DNA of 64,000 nt, taken from the NCBI GenBank assembly GCA_033032865.1, contig JAWHQI010000099.1:753001-817000 (forward strand). The letters are read 5' to 3'. A program made the position numbers and the translations under genes. Below the pieces are notes generated by a model, which was given only the letters and a program-made list of their open reading frames with translations, ran no database searches and was not told where the DNA came from. This document shows positions 1 through 9,900 of this stretch, piece by piece. The DNA is from Dactylorhiza incarnata (taxonomy: Eukaryota > Streptophyta > Magnoliopsida > Asparagales > Orchidaceae). Numbering within the stretch: the stretch's first letter is position 1; the number at the start of each line of letters is the position of its first letter.

Positions 1-203
1 GAGATTGTCAAAGTAAATTCTTCCTCCGAGGTGGCACCGCTAGCCGGACTCTCGCTAGCCGACAGGGTGGAGGAACTCTCGGGGAGGCTTTATGCTCTTC
101 CCAAGATAGCTCCGTTAGCTGGGTTCCCAGCGACACTCGTCAAATATGCAGGGTTGGACATTTCTTTCTGAGCGTGTACCTCGCTCGAAAAGAGCGGGGA
201 TTA
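1..203 (+). mobile_element. 3' internal tail and polypurine tract of a Tat-like gypsy element
   Basis: This stretch is homologous, in the opposite orientation, to about 30819-31000, which lies just inside the LTR of a second element of the same family. It ends in a purine-rich tract (about 188-203, core AAAAGAGCGGGGATTA) directly before an LTR starting TGTACAACC, the arrangement of a polypurine tract and 3' LTR. The same tract with small changes precedes the LTR at 27311. The rest of the element lies left of the window. I recognise no protein here. Confidence 0.7.
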
Positions 204-1613
204 TGTACAACCATGTATTCGCCGAGTGGGCCCCCAGATCACACGAGGTATTTTTTTGACATCGTTTCTAGCAAATTCCAGGGCAGGGAGAGAGGAGGTG
301 GTGCGAGCCCCCCTCTCTCCCCCATCCCCAGCAGGGGGCGAGACAGGAGGGGGTCGAGCCCTCCCTCTCGCCCCCATCCCCTGCAAGGGGGCCAGACGGG
401 AGGGGGCCGAGCCCTCCCTCTCGCCCCCATCCCCAGCAAGGGGGCGAGACAGGCGGGGGCCGAGCCCTCCCTCTCGCCCCCATCCCCAGCATGGGGGCGA
501 GACAGGAGGGGGCCGAGCCCTCCCTCTCGCCCCCATCCCCAGCAAGGGGGCGAGACAGGAGGGGGCCGAGCCCTCCCTCTCGCCCCCATCCCCAGCAAGG
601 GGCGAGATAGGAGGGGGCCGAGCCCTCCCTCTCGCCCCCATCCCCAGCAGGGGGCGAGACAGGAGGGGGCCAAGCCTTCCCTCTCGCTCCCATCCCCAGC
701 AGGGGGCGAGACAGGGAAGAGGTCAGCCCCCTCTCTCTCGCCCCCATCCCCAGCAAAGGGGCGAGACAGGAGGGGGCCGAGCCCTCCCTCTCACCCCCAT
801 CCCCTGCAAGGGGGCGAGACAGGAGGGGGTCGAGCCCTCCCTCTCGCCCCCATCCCCAGCAATGGGGCGAGACAGGAGGGGGCCGAGCCCTCCCTCTCGC
901 CACCATCCCTAGCAGGGGGCGAGAGAGGAGGGGGTCGAGCCCTCCCTCTCGCCCCCATCCCCAGCAAGGGGGCGAGACAGGAGGGGGCCGAGCCCTCCCT
1001 CTCGCCCCCATCCCCAGCAGGGGCGAGACAGGAGGGGGCGAGCCCTCCCTCTCGCCCCCATCCCCAGCAGGGGCGAGACAGGAGGGGGCTGAGCCCTCCC
1101 TCTCGCCCCCATCCCCAGCAGGGGGGCGAGACAGGGAGGAGGTCAGCCCCCTCTCGCCCGGCCCTGGGAGGGTGTTCTGGTCTACGTTTAGCGTTGCAGA
1201 ACAACGGGATTTGGCTGATCGCAGACCCAATCTGGGGGTATTTTGGTAATCTCGCATGCCATGCCAAATTTCGGCTATTGGTAGACCATTTCCAAAATCC
1301 TATAAATAGGACCAAGGGGGCACCATTTGGAGGCAAGCTGGTTCTAGGTTAACCCTCTCTCTCTCCCCCCATTTTCTCTCTCTAGTGGGTGAGGAGAGTC
1401 TCCAGTGGTGCCCAAGCCCGGCATTGGCTTGGGAGGGGAAGCGCTCTAAGGATCTTCCGGGTATGTGGTGGGACCTCCTCGCCAAGCCCTTGGTCCAGTT
1501 CATAGTTCCAACACCTTCAACTTAGAGCTCTCCCTTGGGGGGAGTAAGAGATGGCCACCCCTCAACTTGTTGGGGCCCCGAACTCCATAGAGACCGAGAA
1601 ATCGGTTTCAACA
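204..1613 (+). mobile_element. 3' LTR of a Tat-like Ty3/gypsy element
   Basis: The LTR starts TGTACAACC and ends CGGTTTCAACA, the same termini as the LTRs at 27311-28289 (+) and 29871-30818 and 34868-35806 (-). A TATA box (TATAAATA) lies at 1301-1308, followed by the family-typical leader about a cattle of purine-rich CACCATTTGGAGG sequence and, near the end, a segment with GGGGCCCCGAACTCC. At about 1.4 kb it is longer than the roughly 0.95-kb relatives, and the difference is mainly the minisatellite at 296-1133. The TSD cannot be checked because the left border is outside the window; the five bases after it are ATACC. Confidence 0.8.
296..1133. repeat. 53-bp GC-rich minisatellite in LTR U3
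   Basis: About 15-16 imperfect copies of a roughly 53-bp unit built from GGGGGCGAGACAGGAGG, CGAGCCCTCCCTCTCG and CCCCATCCCCAGCA. The array is open in several frames on both strands only because it is GC-rich and repetitive, so I do not call a protein. It sits upstream of the TATA box at 1301, in U3. Related LTRs at 30372-30700 and 35370-35700 have a different, 111-bp, unit at the equivalent place. Confidence 0.9.
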
Positions 1614-3100
1614 ATACCTTATCGTGAGTAATACAAGATATTTTGTTTTAGAAAATATCGAGGTCGTATATTTCTGCGGATCGTGTTGATTATACTACTT
1701 TGAGGAACGAACTATTATTTTATCGGAATAAGTTTTTAGTTTGGGTTTTTAAAAGAAAACGATAATAAGCGAATAACTAGAGTTCTAAAATGATAATAAT
1801 AAGCGTATAACTAGAGTTTTGAACGATGACAATATTAGCGCCTGATGTCGAATTACCTTGAGACGAAAATAGTCTTTTCTAGAAGTAAAAGAGATGACTT
1901 TTCAAAACATTAAAACGGCTTGGCCGCGGAGGTTCCATAATTATGAACGCTCCTCTCCCGAGGGTACGCCCACCTGAGATTATGAATATTCGACCGAACT
2001 CTCGTTCTTTAATCGAATCTCCTTAATACTCGCTTTATGTTGTGAACCCCGCTATTGGGTTTGTACTTCCACTTCGGGAGACTTACCTCATCCTCTCTCG
2101 AGGGTAGAGCGCACTTCTCTTTACCCGTGAGCGATCAGTCCGTACGCACGAGCCTCTAGGCTAACTAGTGTACGGAGACGGAAATGAAAACCACACATCG
2201 ATTATGTGACTCCACTCAACGTTATTCTTGGGTTAACCTTAAGCGTTAATTATTTTAGAAAGAGATGTTTTTATTTTTAGAAAAACTATTTTTGGGTCTC
2301 AATGCTCTTCGACATCGTGCGCTAAAGGAAATTAGCCACTCATCGGAATAGAGACGGCATTAATAATTAGAAAATACATGTTTATTAATTTAAGCGGATA
2401 TAAGCGGATAACAAGGGAAATAAAATGACTTATATAAAAGCAGTAATAGTATCCGTCCCAACCGTCTTAATCAAGTGCTAAAGAAACTTAGTCTCTCATC
2501 CGGGACGGGGGTGGTATAGAAATGAAAGACATATAAAAGTGCAGAAATAATATCCGTCTCAACCGTCTTAAACAAGTGCTAAAGGAAATTAGCTTCTTAT
2601 TCAAGATGGGGGTGGTATAAACAGTTATATAAGGACTGAAATAAAGCTAAGTTACAAAAAAGAAAAAACACTATCTCATATACGCACGCACTCTACTTGT
2701 AATAAAATGACTGAATCGAGAGAAAGCGTTTAAACGAAAGCAATAAATAAAGCGTAAAAAACGATAAACTATTTTATAAAAGCTTTTAACCTAAATTAAG
2801 AAAGCAATAAACCTAACTTATGAAAGCAATAAAGTTATACTCATACACACACACACACACTTGCGTAAATTGAAAATGAAAATGATCCAAATGAGAAAAA
2901 TAACATTTTATTTCTAAAATAAGCATTACAACTAGACTAGAAAAGCGAAAATTACAAACGAACTTAAACTGAATTGCATAAAGAAAAACTCACAATCACT
3001 CAAGAGAACTCAGAAAACACTAACAAGCACTCAAAATTTGGATGAAATTTCCTTCAGCCGACCCCTCCTATTTATAGGCAAAATTTTAATTTTTCTTACA
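1614..3100 (-). mobile_element. Unresolved LTR-like segment, probably minus-oriented
   Basis: No gene is seen. A minus-strand TATA box (CCTATTTATAGG, about 3067-3078) faces a leader-like AT-rich sequence running toward lower coordinates. Three degenerate copies of a roughly 105-bp unit containing CGTGCGCTAAAGGAAATTAG-like sequence lie near 2300-2365, 2440-2520 and 2545-2625. The CG-rich motif array at 3195-3690 would then be the U3 of this LTR. Ends and TSD were not found, so the identification is an inference from architecture. Confidence 0.4.
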
Positions 3101-3194
3101 TACGCACCCATGCTGTGATTATGGGGCGTGATATTTAATCCAGCTTAAAGGCCGCCTTCTCGAAGAATCTGCCGTCAAGATAAGGCTGTACACA

Positions 3195-3690
3195 ACATGG
3201 GTGCGGGATTCGTCAAAAGCCTGGATGGATAGAGTTCGTCGAACGCCTGGGCTACGAGTTCATCGAACGCAGCTTGGAATTCTTCGAACGCCTGGATGGA
3301 GGAGGGTTCGTCGAATGCTGGAGAGTTCGTCGAACGCTGAGACAGTTCGCCGTTCGTCGAACGCTGAGACGCGGAGAGTTCGCCGTTCGTCGAACGCTGA
3401 GACGCGGAGAGTTCGCCGTTCGTCGAACACTAAGAGTTCGCCGTTCGTCGAACACTGAGAGTTCGCCGTTCGTCGAACGCTGAGACGCGGAGAGTTCGCC
3501 GTTCGTCGAACACTGAGAGTTCGTCGTTCGTCGAACGCTGAGACGCAGAGAACGTTCGTCGAACGCAGCTCGATTTTCGTCGAACGCAGAGAGAGTTCGC
3601 CGTTCGTCGAACGCAGAGAGAGTTTGCCGTTCGTCGAACGCCAAGAGCCTTTCGTCGAACGCTGAGAGGGATTAGTCGAACGCCTGCAGA
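3195..3690. repeat. TTCGTCGAACG tandem motif array
   Basis: About 20 occurrences of the palindromic core TTCGTCGAA, spaced roughly 15-35 bases and often in a 33-base unit with GCTGAGACGCGGAGAGTTCGCCG. The dense CpG content contrasts with the AT-rich flanks. Open frames here encode only arginine- and serine-rich repeats and are rejected as genes. The motif recurs in other LTRs of the window (41760-42030, 44985-45260, 55760-55885). Confidence 0.85.
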
Positions 3691-3852
3691 CATATATATA
3701 TACTATTATTATCATTATATTATTATTATATGTTTATATTTAATATATATATACTATTATTATTTACATTTTATATTTTATTATTATTTATTAAATATAT
3801 ATACTATTATTATTTAATATATATATATTATTATTTATTATATATATATACT
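3691..3852. repeat. AT-rich low-complexity tract
   Basis: Runs of ATATATAT and TATTATTATT fill the segment between two CG-rich blocks. No gene or element end is recognised. Confidence 0.85.
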
Positions 3853-5191
3853 GGGCGACCTCGCCTCCTGGGAGGTCGCCCCTTGGGCGACCTCGCCAGT
3901 GAGGTCGCCTCCTTGGCAGCCTCGCCCCGTGGAGGCCGTCCCCTTGGACGACCTAGCCCCGAGAGGTCTCGGTTTAGGGCAGTCCCTTTTTGTGATCTCT
4001 TTCTCTCAGGTGATTTCTACCTCAGCAGGTCCAGGCGATCTCAGGTGATTTTTATCTCAGCAGATCCGGGCAGCCCGTTACTTTTAGTTCTGCCCGTTTG
4101 GGCAGGTCCCTGCGCCTATAAATAGAGGGGTAGGGGTACCAGTTTGGGGGGGAGAGACTTTCGAACCCCTAGCCTTTGGTTCAAGCGGTCTCATTTCTGA
4201 GACCATCGTTACCTCTTTTCAGCAGCTCAAGCGGTCTCATTTCTGAGACCATCGTTATCTCTTTTCGGTAGCTCAAGCAGTCTCATTTCTGAGACTATCG
4301 TTACCTCTTTTCAGCAGCTTCTGCTATCTCATTTCTGAGACCTCGCTATCTCTTTTTCTCCTCCCCCTTTCCTTCACTCGTAGCTCGAAGTAACCAGCCA
4401 TATAATAGTTTTCTTCCTCTTTCTCCTTTCAGCTTGAGTAAGTGTGGACCTGGTATTATTTTTGGTTCGAATAAGCCCTAATTGGAGTTACCAAAACAAT
4501 GAATTAATTCACATTAATAAATGATTTATGAATATCACTAATAAATTGGTTTTCTAAATTATGCCAAAATTGTGCCAGGAGTGATACCAGGTTCACGTCC
4601 TGAAATTACGAGATGATCTGGCTTCGATCGTTCGCGTGACTGAATTAACGTGTGCTCTTGGGAGTCCAAATAGATTCGAATTTTCGTGTACAATTTTATC
4701 GGGACGTCTCGATGAATCGAATCTACCTAATGAATTTTTTTTAACATTTGTTTCACAGTAATTGATCAACTTTTACTGAGCCTCGTTACCTGTCATGTGT
4801 ATTTGGTTGCAGGTAAGTGATCGAGTGCAGGTGCTCTTTAGCTCCTAGAAACTAAAATGAATAAGTTATTGTGGGAAGTATTTGCTTCTATTTTGCACTA
4901 TGTATTAGACCTGCATGCCCTAAAACTCAGATGCAATGCGTTATTGTTTTAAATGTATGATTGCAACAGTTATATGGTCAACCATTTTTTAATTTTGGTG
5001 TACTAATTATGGACATTTTATTTTAGTAGATTTACATAGGTTATGTTTTACAGTTTTAGTATGCAAACTCTGAGATGGTTGAATTGCATTACTATTTACC
5101 CTTTTATAATATCATGCTTTGCATGAGTTGTATGCTGTGGGGGGATTTGATCGGACCAATATTAAAATATGGTTATCCATGAGGTGTTACA
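3853..5191 (+). mobile_element. LTR-like block with promoter and 3' end
   Basis: A GC-rich block of repeated GGCGACCTCGCC units (3853-3965) precedes a TATA box (CTATAAATAGAGG, about 4115-4127), a hairpin array, and a leader with intron-like signals (a GTAAGTG at about 4438 and a TTGCAG at about 4809). The block ends at GGTGTTACA (5191), a terminus mirroring the TGTAACACC starts of LTRs elsewhere in the window. No matching start or TSD was found, so it may be truncated at the left. Confidence 0.45.
4182..4350. repeat. 46-bp tandem repeats each holding a perfect hairpin
   Basis: About four copies of a 46-bp unit. The first two carry GGTCTCA-TTTC-TGAGACC, a perfect 7-bp stem with a 4-base loop; the third and fourth have base changes in one or both stem arms. 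The array starts about 60 bases downstream of the TATA box at 4117, so it would lie in the transcribed leader of this LTR-like block. Confidence 0.85.
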
Positions 5192-5445
5192 CAATAACAA
5201 GTTTTTTTTTTCAAAATAAAAAAACTGTATGCCAATATCTAAAATAGGTCCACCTTTAACATCAAAATTTAATTAAAAGACTCCAAAAAATTTCTTTAGA
5301 TGAAATTATTTAATACTACAATAAGCACTCAAATTTATTTAATATGAATGATACTCAAAATACTAGAGAAAATAATATAAGCTCTGATTAAAGAATTTAA
5401 TATTATACATATTCATTGCCCTTAGCCAATAAATAACCAAATTTA
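5192..5445. other. AT-rich sequence, nothing recognised
   Basis: I see no gene, element end or repeat in this AT-rich interval between an LTR-like end and a foldback element. Confidence 0.6.
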
Positions 5446-6242
5446 GGGCCTGTTTGGGAGGGATTTTTAGCTTATTTTTATTTTCTGAAAAACAACACAA
5501 CACCTAACAAACTGTTTGGATTGTCTACCGGTAGGAAAAGCTACCGCGGAAAACTCATTTTTCTCCTCCTTTTGAAAAATTACTTGTCCCCTACTTTTTA
5601 ACCTTTTCGAAAAGCACTTCCTCATCCCGATACAAGGTTATCGCATTTTCCGCCATAGCGCAAATTTTTCCCCGTGCTTACATTTTTCTGCTCGGGTGAG
5701 CATTTCTTCGCCATGGGCGTATTTTAGGCCCCGAAGAGAATTTTTCGCTCGGTCGCGCATTTTTTCGGGCGGGCGCGCATTTTTCGAGCAAGCGCACTTT
5801 TTTCACGCTGACGCGCATTTTTCGCGCGAGCGCATATTTTTCGCGCGGGCGCGCATTTTTCGCCCGGGCACGGATTATTCGCCCGAACGCGCATTTTCGC
5901 ACAGGCACACATTTTTTCGCGCTGGCACGCATTTTTCGTCCGGGCGTAATATGCGCGCCCGGTAAAAATATGCACGTTCCGGCAAAAAATTCGCGCTTGG
6001 CCGCTCATTTTCCCCCGGACGTGCTTTTTTATGCTCGGACTTGCATTTTTAATAAAAAAAGTCACCGCAACGGAGATTTGTCAAACAATTTATAAAGTGC
6101 TTCTCATTTTTGAAAATCTCTGCAAAAAAACTTCACCCAAATATATTTCATTTTGCAATAGACATTTTCCAAAAACACATTTTTCTATCATCATTTTGCC
6201 CCCACTTCTTCTCTTTTCTGAAAAGACCTCCCAAAGAGACCC
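5446..6242. mobile_element. MITE-like foldback element carrying a minisatellite
   Basis: The ends form an imperfect inverted repeat: GGGCCTGTTTGGGAGG at the left and, read on the other strand, GGGTCTCTTTGGGAGG at the right, both followed by a TTCTGAAAA-type sequence. This is the style of plant hAT or Harbinger MITEs. The core is the CG-rich array at 5690-6040. I could not find a convincing TSD, so the superfamily is open. The element ends about 300 bases upstream of the presumed phospholipase D transcript. Confidence 0.6.
5690..6040. repeat. Degenerate CGCGCATTTTTCGC minisatellite
   Basis: About 15 diverged copies of a 19-26-bp unit, consensus near GGGCGCGCATTTTTCGC, alternate CpG clusters with T-runs. 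Open frames on both strands are by-products of the periodicity and are not called as genes. Confidence 0.85.
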
Positions 6243-6540
6243 TTGGCTAAATAAATCACGAGAAGCTCATGGGCAAAAATATTTCTCTTTTAAATAAATA
6301 AAAATCGGGCGGTAGGCAGCAGGAACACGAGTCAGACCGGGGATTGGTTGCCCAGTCTCGTGATTTGACTTTATATCATTATTTAGCCAGAATTAGTATC
6401 GGACCGGAGTCCAACCCGTTTGCATGAACGGCCGTCATGCGTCCACGTAGTACTCGTCCGGTCCAAGTCAATCATTAAATCCAGCGACTAAATTGATCAC
6501 GCAGTAGGATCGCACTATGTGCTTAATTACAACGAAAGCA
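6243..6540 (+). promoter_or_regulatory. Presumed upstream region of the phospholipase D gene
   Basis: This is the non-repetitive sequence between the foldback element and the inferred 5' untranslated exon. A TATA-like TTTATATCA lies at about 6369-6377. No other promoter element can be supported by reading alone, and the transcription start is unknown. Confidence 0.3.
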
Positions 6541-6917
6541 GATCTTCTCTGATCCTGGATTCCGCTTGTTCTCATTTGATTTCTCCAAAGCTATATCCAC
6601 AGTGAACTGGATCGATCTCCTTTCTCCGCATCTTCGGATTCGCCGGACCTGATTTCACTTGCTTCGTAAGTCCCGATACGGCCAACACAGTCTTTCTCAG
6701 CATTTCCCGATCTGTTTTTCGGATTCGCGATGAATTTTTGCTCTAAAATTGATCGTCTCTGATCCAACTCTTTCCCTCTGTATCTATCTGGTTACAACTT
6801 CTTCATCAATTCTTAGAACAAAGTTAGCCGTGACCGATTTTTTCCGTTTCTTTTCGTCATTTTCCTGCTGTGGTCTTCAACTTCTAGATCTGATTGCTGA
6901 TGCTGTGCTTATTCTAG
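6541..6917 (+). other. Inferred 5' untranslated exon and leader intron of the PLD gene
   Basis: A pyrimidine-rich leader ends at a donor-like site (TTCG/GTAAGT region; GT at 6666) and a T-rich stretch ends at an acceptor (ATTCTAG, 6911-6917), 23 bases before the start codon. An alternative acceptor (CTTCTAG) lies about 30 bases upstream. Plant PLD alpha genes commonly have an intron in the 5' untranslated region, which supports the model, but transcript evidence is needed. Confidence 0.5.
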
Positions 6918-6940
6918 ATCTTAGATCGCCCTTCTGAGGC

Positions 6941-9900
6941 ATGGCACTGCTTCTGATTCATGGTACGCTTCATGTTACTATCTATGAGGCCGATTCACTA
7001 TCAACCCGGGCTTCTGCTGGCGCCCCCAGATTTTTCCGCAAGGTACCCATTAACATAGATTCTGTATGCAGATACCTCTAGATATGGGTGTAAATATATA
7101 GATGTTCTTTAACCCTTTCATGGATGGTTACTTGAAAATAATATCTGAAGCTCAGTTGAGAATTTAGCCCACATCCATAAACTCATGTAGCATATGGACT
7201 TAAACGTAGATCCTGAGTTCCAATATAGTATCAGAGCAGGCTAGGCCTAATTGTCAACTCTCATGTTACCCAATTAAAAAATAAAGTCTGTGTTAGGGTC
7301 AAAGTGGTTACACTTGATGTGCGTGTTGATAATTTAGTCTTACATCGGAAAACTCCTGCAGTCTTGTGCGCTTGATATAGATCATTAGCGCCTGCAGCTA
7401 TACCAATTGGTTTTAGATTGGATGATTAAGATCTAATATGCTCGACATATAATTGAGATGAAATATAATTTTCACAACCTTGTTTATTCTTCAACAAGTA
7501 GATTGACAGATTTAGGTTTCGTTTGGCGCAACGTTTTTGCTCCATTGAGTTTGGACAAAAACGCCACAATCCTAAAATGTGTTTGGCATGACAATGATTA
7601 TTACCACCGCAAAGGAAAAAAAACTTGTTTTTAACATAAAAGTAGACAAAGTTCCTTAGGCATGGTCGGGCGTTCACGAACGGCAGTTCATAATCACCAC
7701 GTTCACGACCGCCACCACCATGCCAAACGGACCCTTAATTTGCCCATTTATAGTTTGTTTGGTATCTTACCTATGGTTTAATTGGTAATGATTGCTATCA
7801 AATAATCATTAATTAGCTCAAATTATATTATTATTGTTGTTTTATTGAATTTTATGTTAAATTATTTAAGAATCGAATGTATTAGGAAAGGCTTTCAAAT
7901 GTTTTGTTTGGTGATACAAATTAGCTTAGCATTTCAAATTCATCTCATCTCCGCTATTTTTGCGCTTAACATGAAAAGTAATTTGTAAATACGAGGAAAA
8001 CATAAATTTTATTTTAATTGGATGATTTTTGTGGCATTATGGGATATTGTAAATACTATAGTGTTTCGAATGCCCGAAAAGTAAATACATGGGTTGCTGT
8101 CTTGTTAATGATAAGTAGATTGCAGTGTTTGGTTTTGATTGATAAATATATTAGTATAAACTGAATAAGTACCAAGAGAGGGCTCCTATGTGTATGTCTT
8201 AGGCTCTGTTTGGCGTGACGTTTTTGCTCAAATGAGTTTAGACAAAAACGCCACCATCATAGAAGTATGTTTGACATGACAATGATTATGAATGCCACCA
8301 AGAAAAAAAAACTAGTTTTCAACATAAAAGCGGAATTTCCTTAAGCGAGGTCGGGCGATCAAGAAGGACGGTTTATAACCACCGCATTCACAACCGTCAC
8401 TTTCGTGCCAAACGGAGCCTTAATATTTACAAATGTATAATTATATTAATGTGAAATCTTATGAAATTTAATCCATAGGTAGTTTTCACTTGCTTAATGA
8501 ATGACAAAACTAGGTAATTGCAAACTCAATATGTGCTCATTTGATGCCTTGTAAATAAATACCTGGGTTATTGATGACATGTTACGATTTAGAAGGAAGA
8601 ACGAGACAAGATTGCATTAATCAAGAACACGGATACAATCCGGAGTGAACTCCGGCCAAGATCAAGGAGGCTGGGTCCTCCTATGATCCCTCTCTCTAAT
8701 GAGAGCCCAAAACCTAAATGATCAAAAGATGTCATCTACTCGCAAACCACCTCCTTATATAGGGAGGGGGGGCTCACATGCCAAAAACCTAGAATAATAA
8801 GAAATACAATAATAATACGCGCGTCCGCGTAACATGACATGTGTAGTATTCAATGGTTTTGACAGTGGAACACATTGGTAAAATTAGATTATGTAAGTAA
8901 TCTTCTATATGTTGTTCGTAGAAAATATTATGAAACATAATTGCTAAATAGTTTTCATGTCATAATATATATGGTCCGTTTGGCATGGCGGTGGCGGTCG
9001 TGAACTCGGTCGTTACGACGACGTTCGTTTGGAGTGGTGTTTTTGCTCCGGTGAGTTTGGACAAAAATGCCACCGTTATGAATATGCGTTTGACATAACA
9101 ACGGTTATGACTGTCACCAAGAAAAAAAATTAATTTTAAACATAAAAATGGATGGGGTTCCTTAGGTGAGGTAGAGCGTTCACGAATGTTGGTTCGTAAC
9201 CACTGCGTTCATGACCGCCACCGTCATGCCAAACAGACCCTAATCAACGGTATAATTTTATGTTAGAAGACCTTATAAATATTTTTTGTAATAGACAAAG
9301 ATACATGCAAATGAGCTCTCTAGATATATTATCTGTGTACTACAATAGATACGAAAGAATATGGAGAAGCCCATTCTCCTAGTGTACCCTTTTTTCAGTT
9401 AAATGAGGATTTTAATTTGCTAGTTCTTCCAGATTCTATGTTCTAACTTAAATCATATCAATTAATTGTATTATTCTGAATGTTCCACTATTTGTACCTT
9501 TATGTCACCATTTCTTTCCAGGCATAGGTTTGGTCTTAAGAAATATATGTATGCTGCTGCCTTGTGAATAAATTTTCTCTGCCTTTTTTTCTTCTAAATG
9601 TCAAAATTCAGATAACAAGTTTTTTTTGTTTGCATGTTTGTCTACTTAATAACGTTTCTACGAGTGTTATTTTACAAGATGTGTTAACAAAACATATCAT
9701 TGCTACTGTCATGTGATATTTATTATGGTACAATTAAAGGTGGTGCCTGCATCAACTTTAGGAGACTCCTAGAGTACTTTGCCTAAAAGGTGAGCTACTG
9801 GAAATACTAAAGTTGCTTTTAGCAGCATAACCTTTGCTTTCTCTATTACCTTATTGTGACAGGATGGTAGTTGTTTTGTTTCTCTCCTGCAGTTCATATT

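Noticed and set aside
174..1352. Long proline-rich frames on both strands
   Set aside because: They coincide with the 53-bp GC-rich minisatellite and are open in several frames at once, so they reflect composition.
3201..3715. Arginine- and serine-rich frames on both strands
   Set aside because: They are translations of the TTCGTCGAACG array without independent support.
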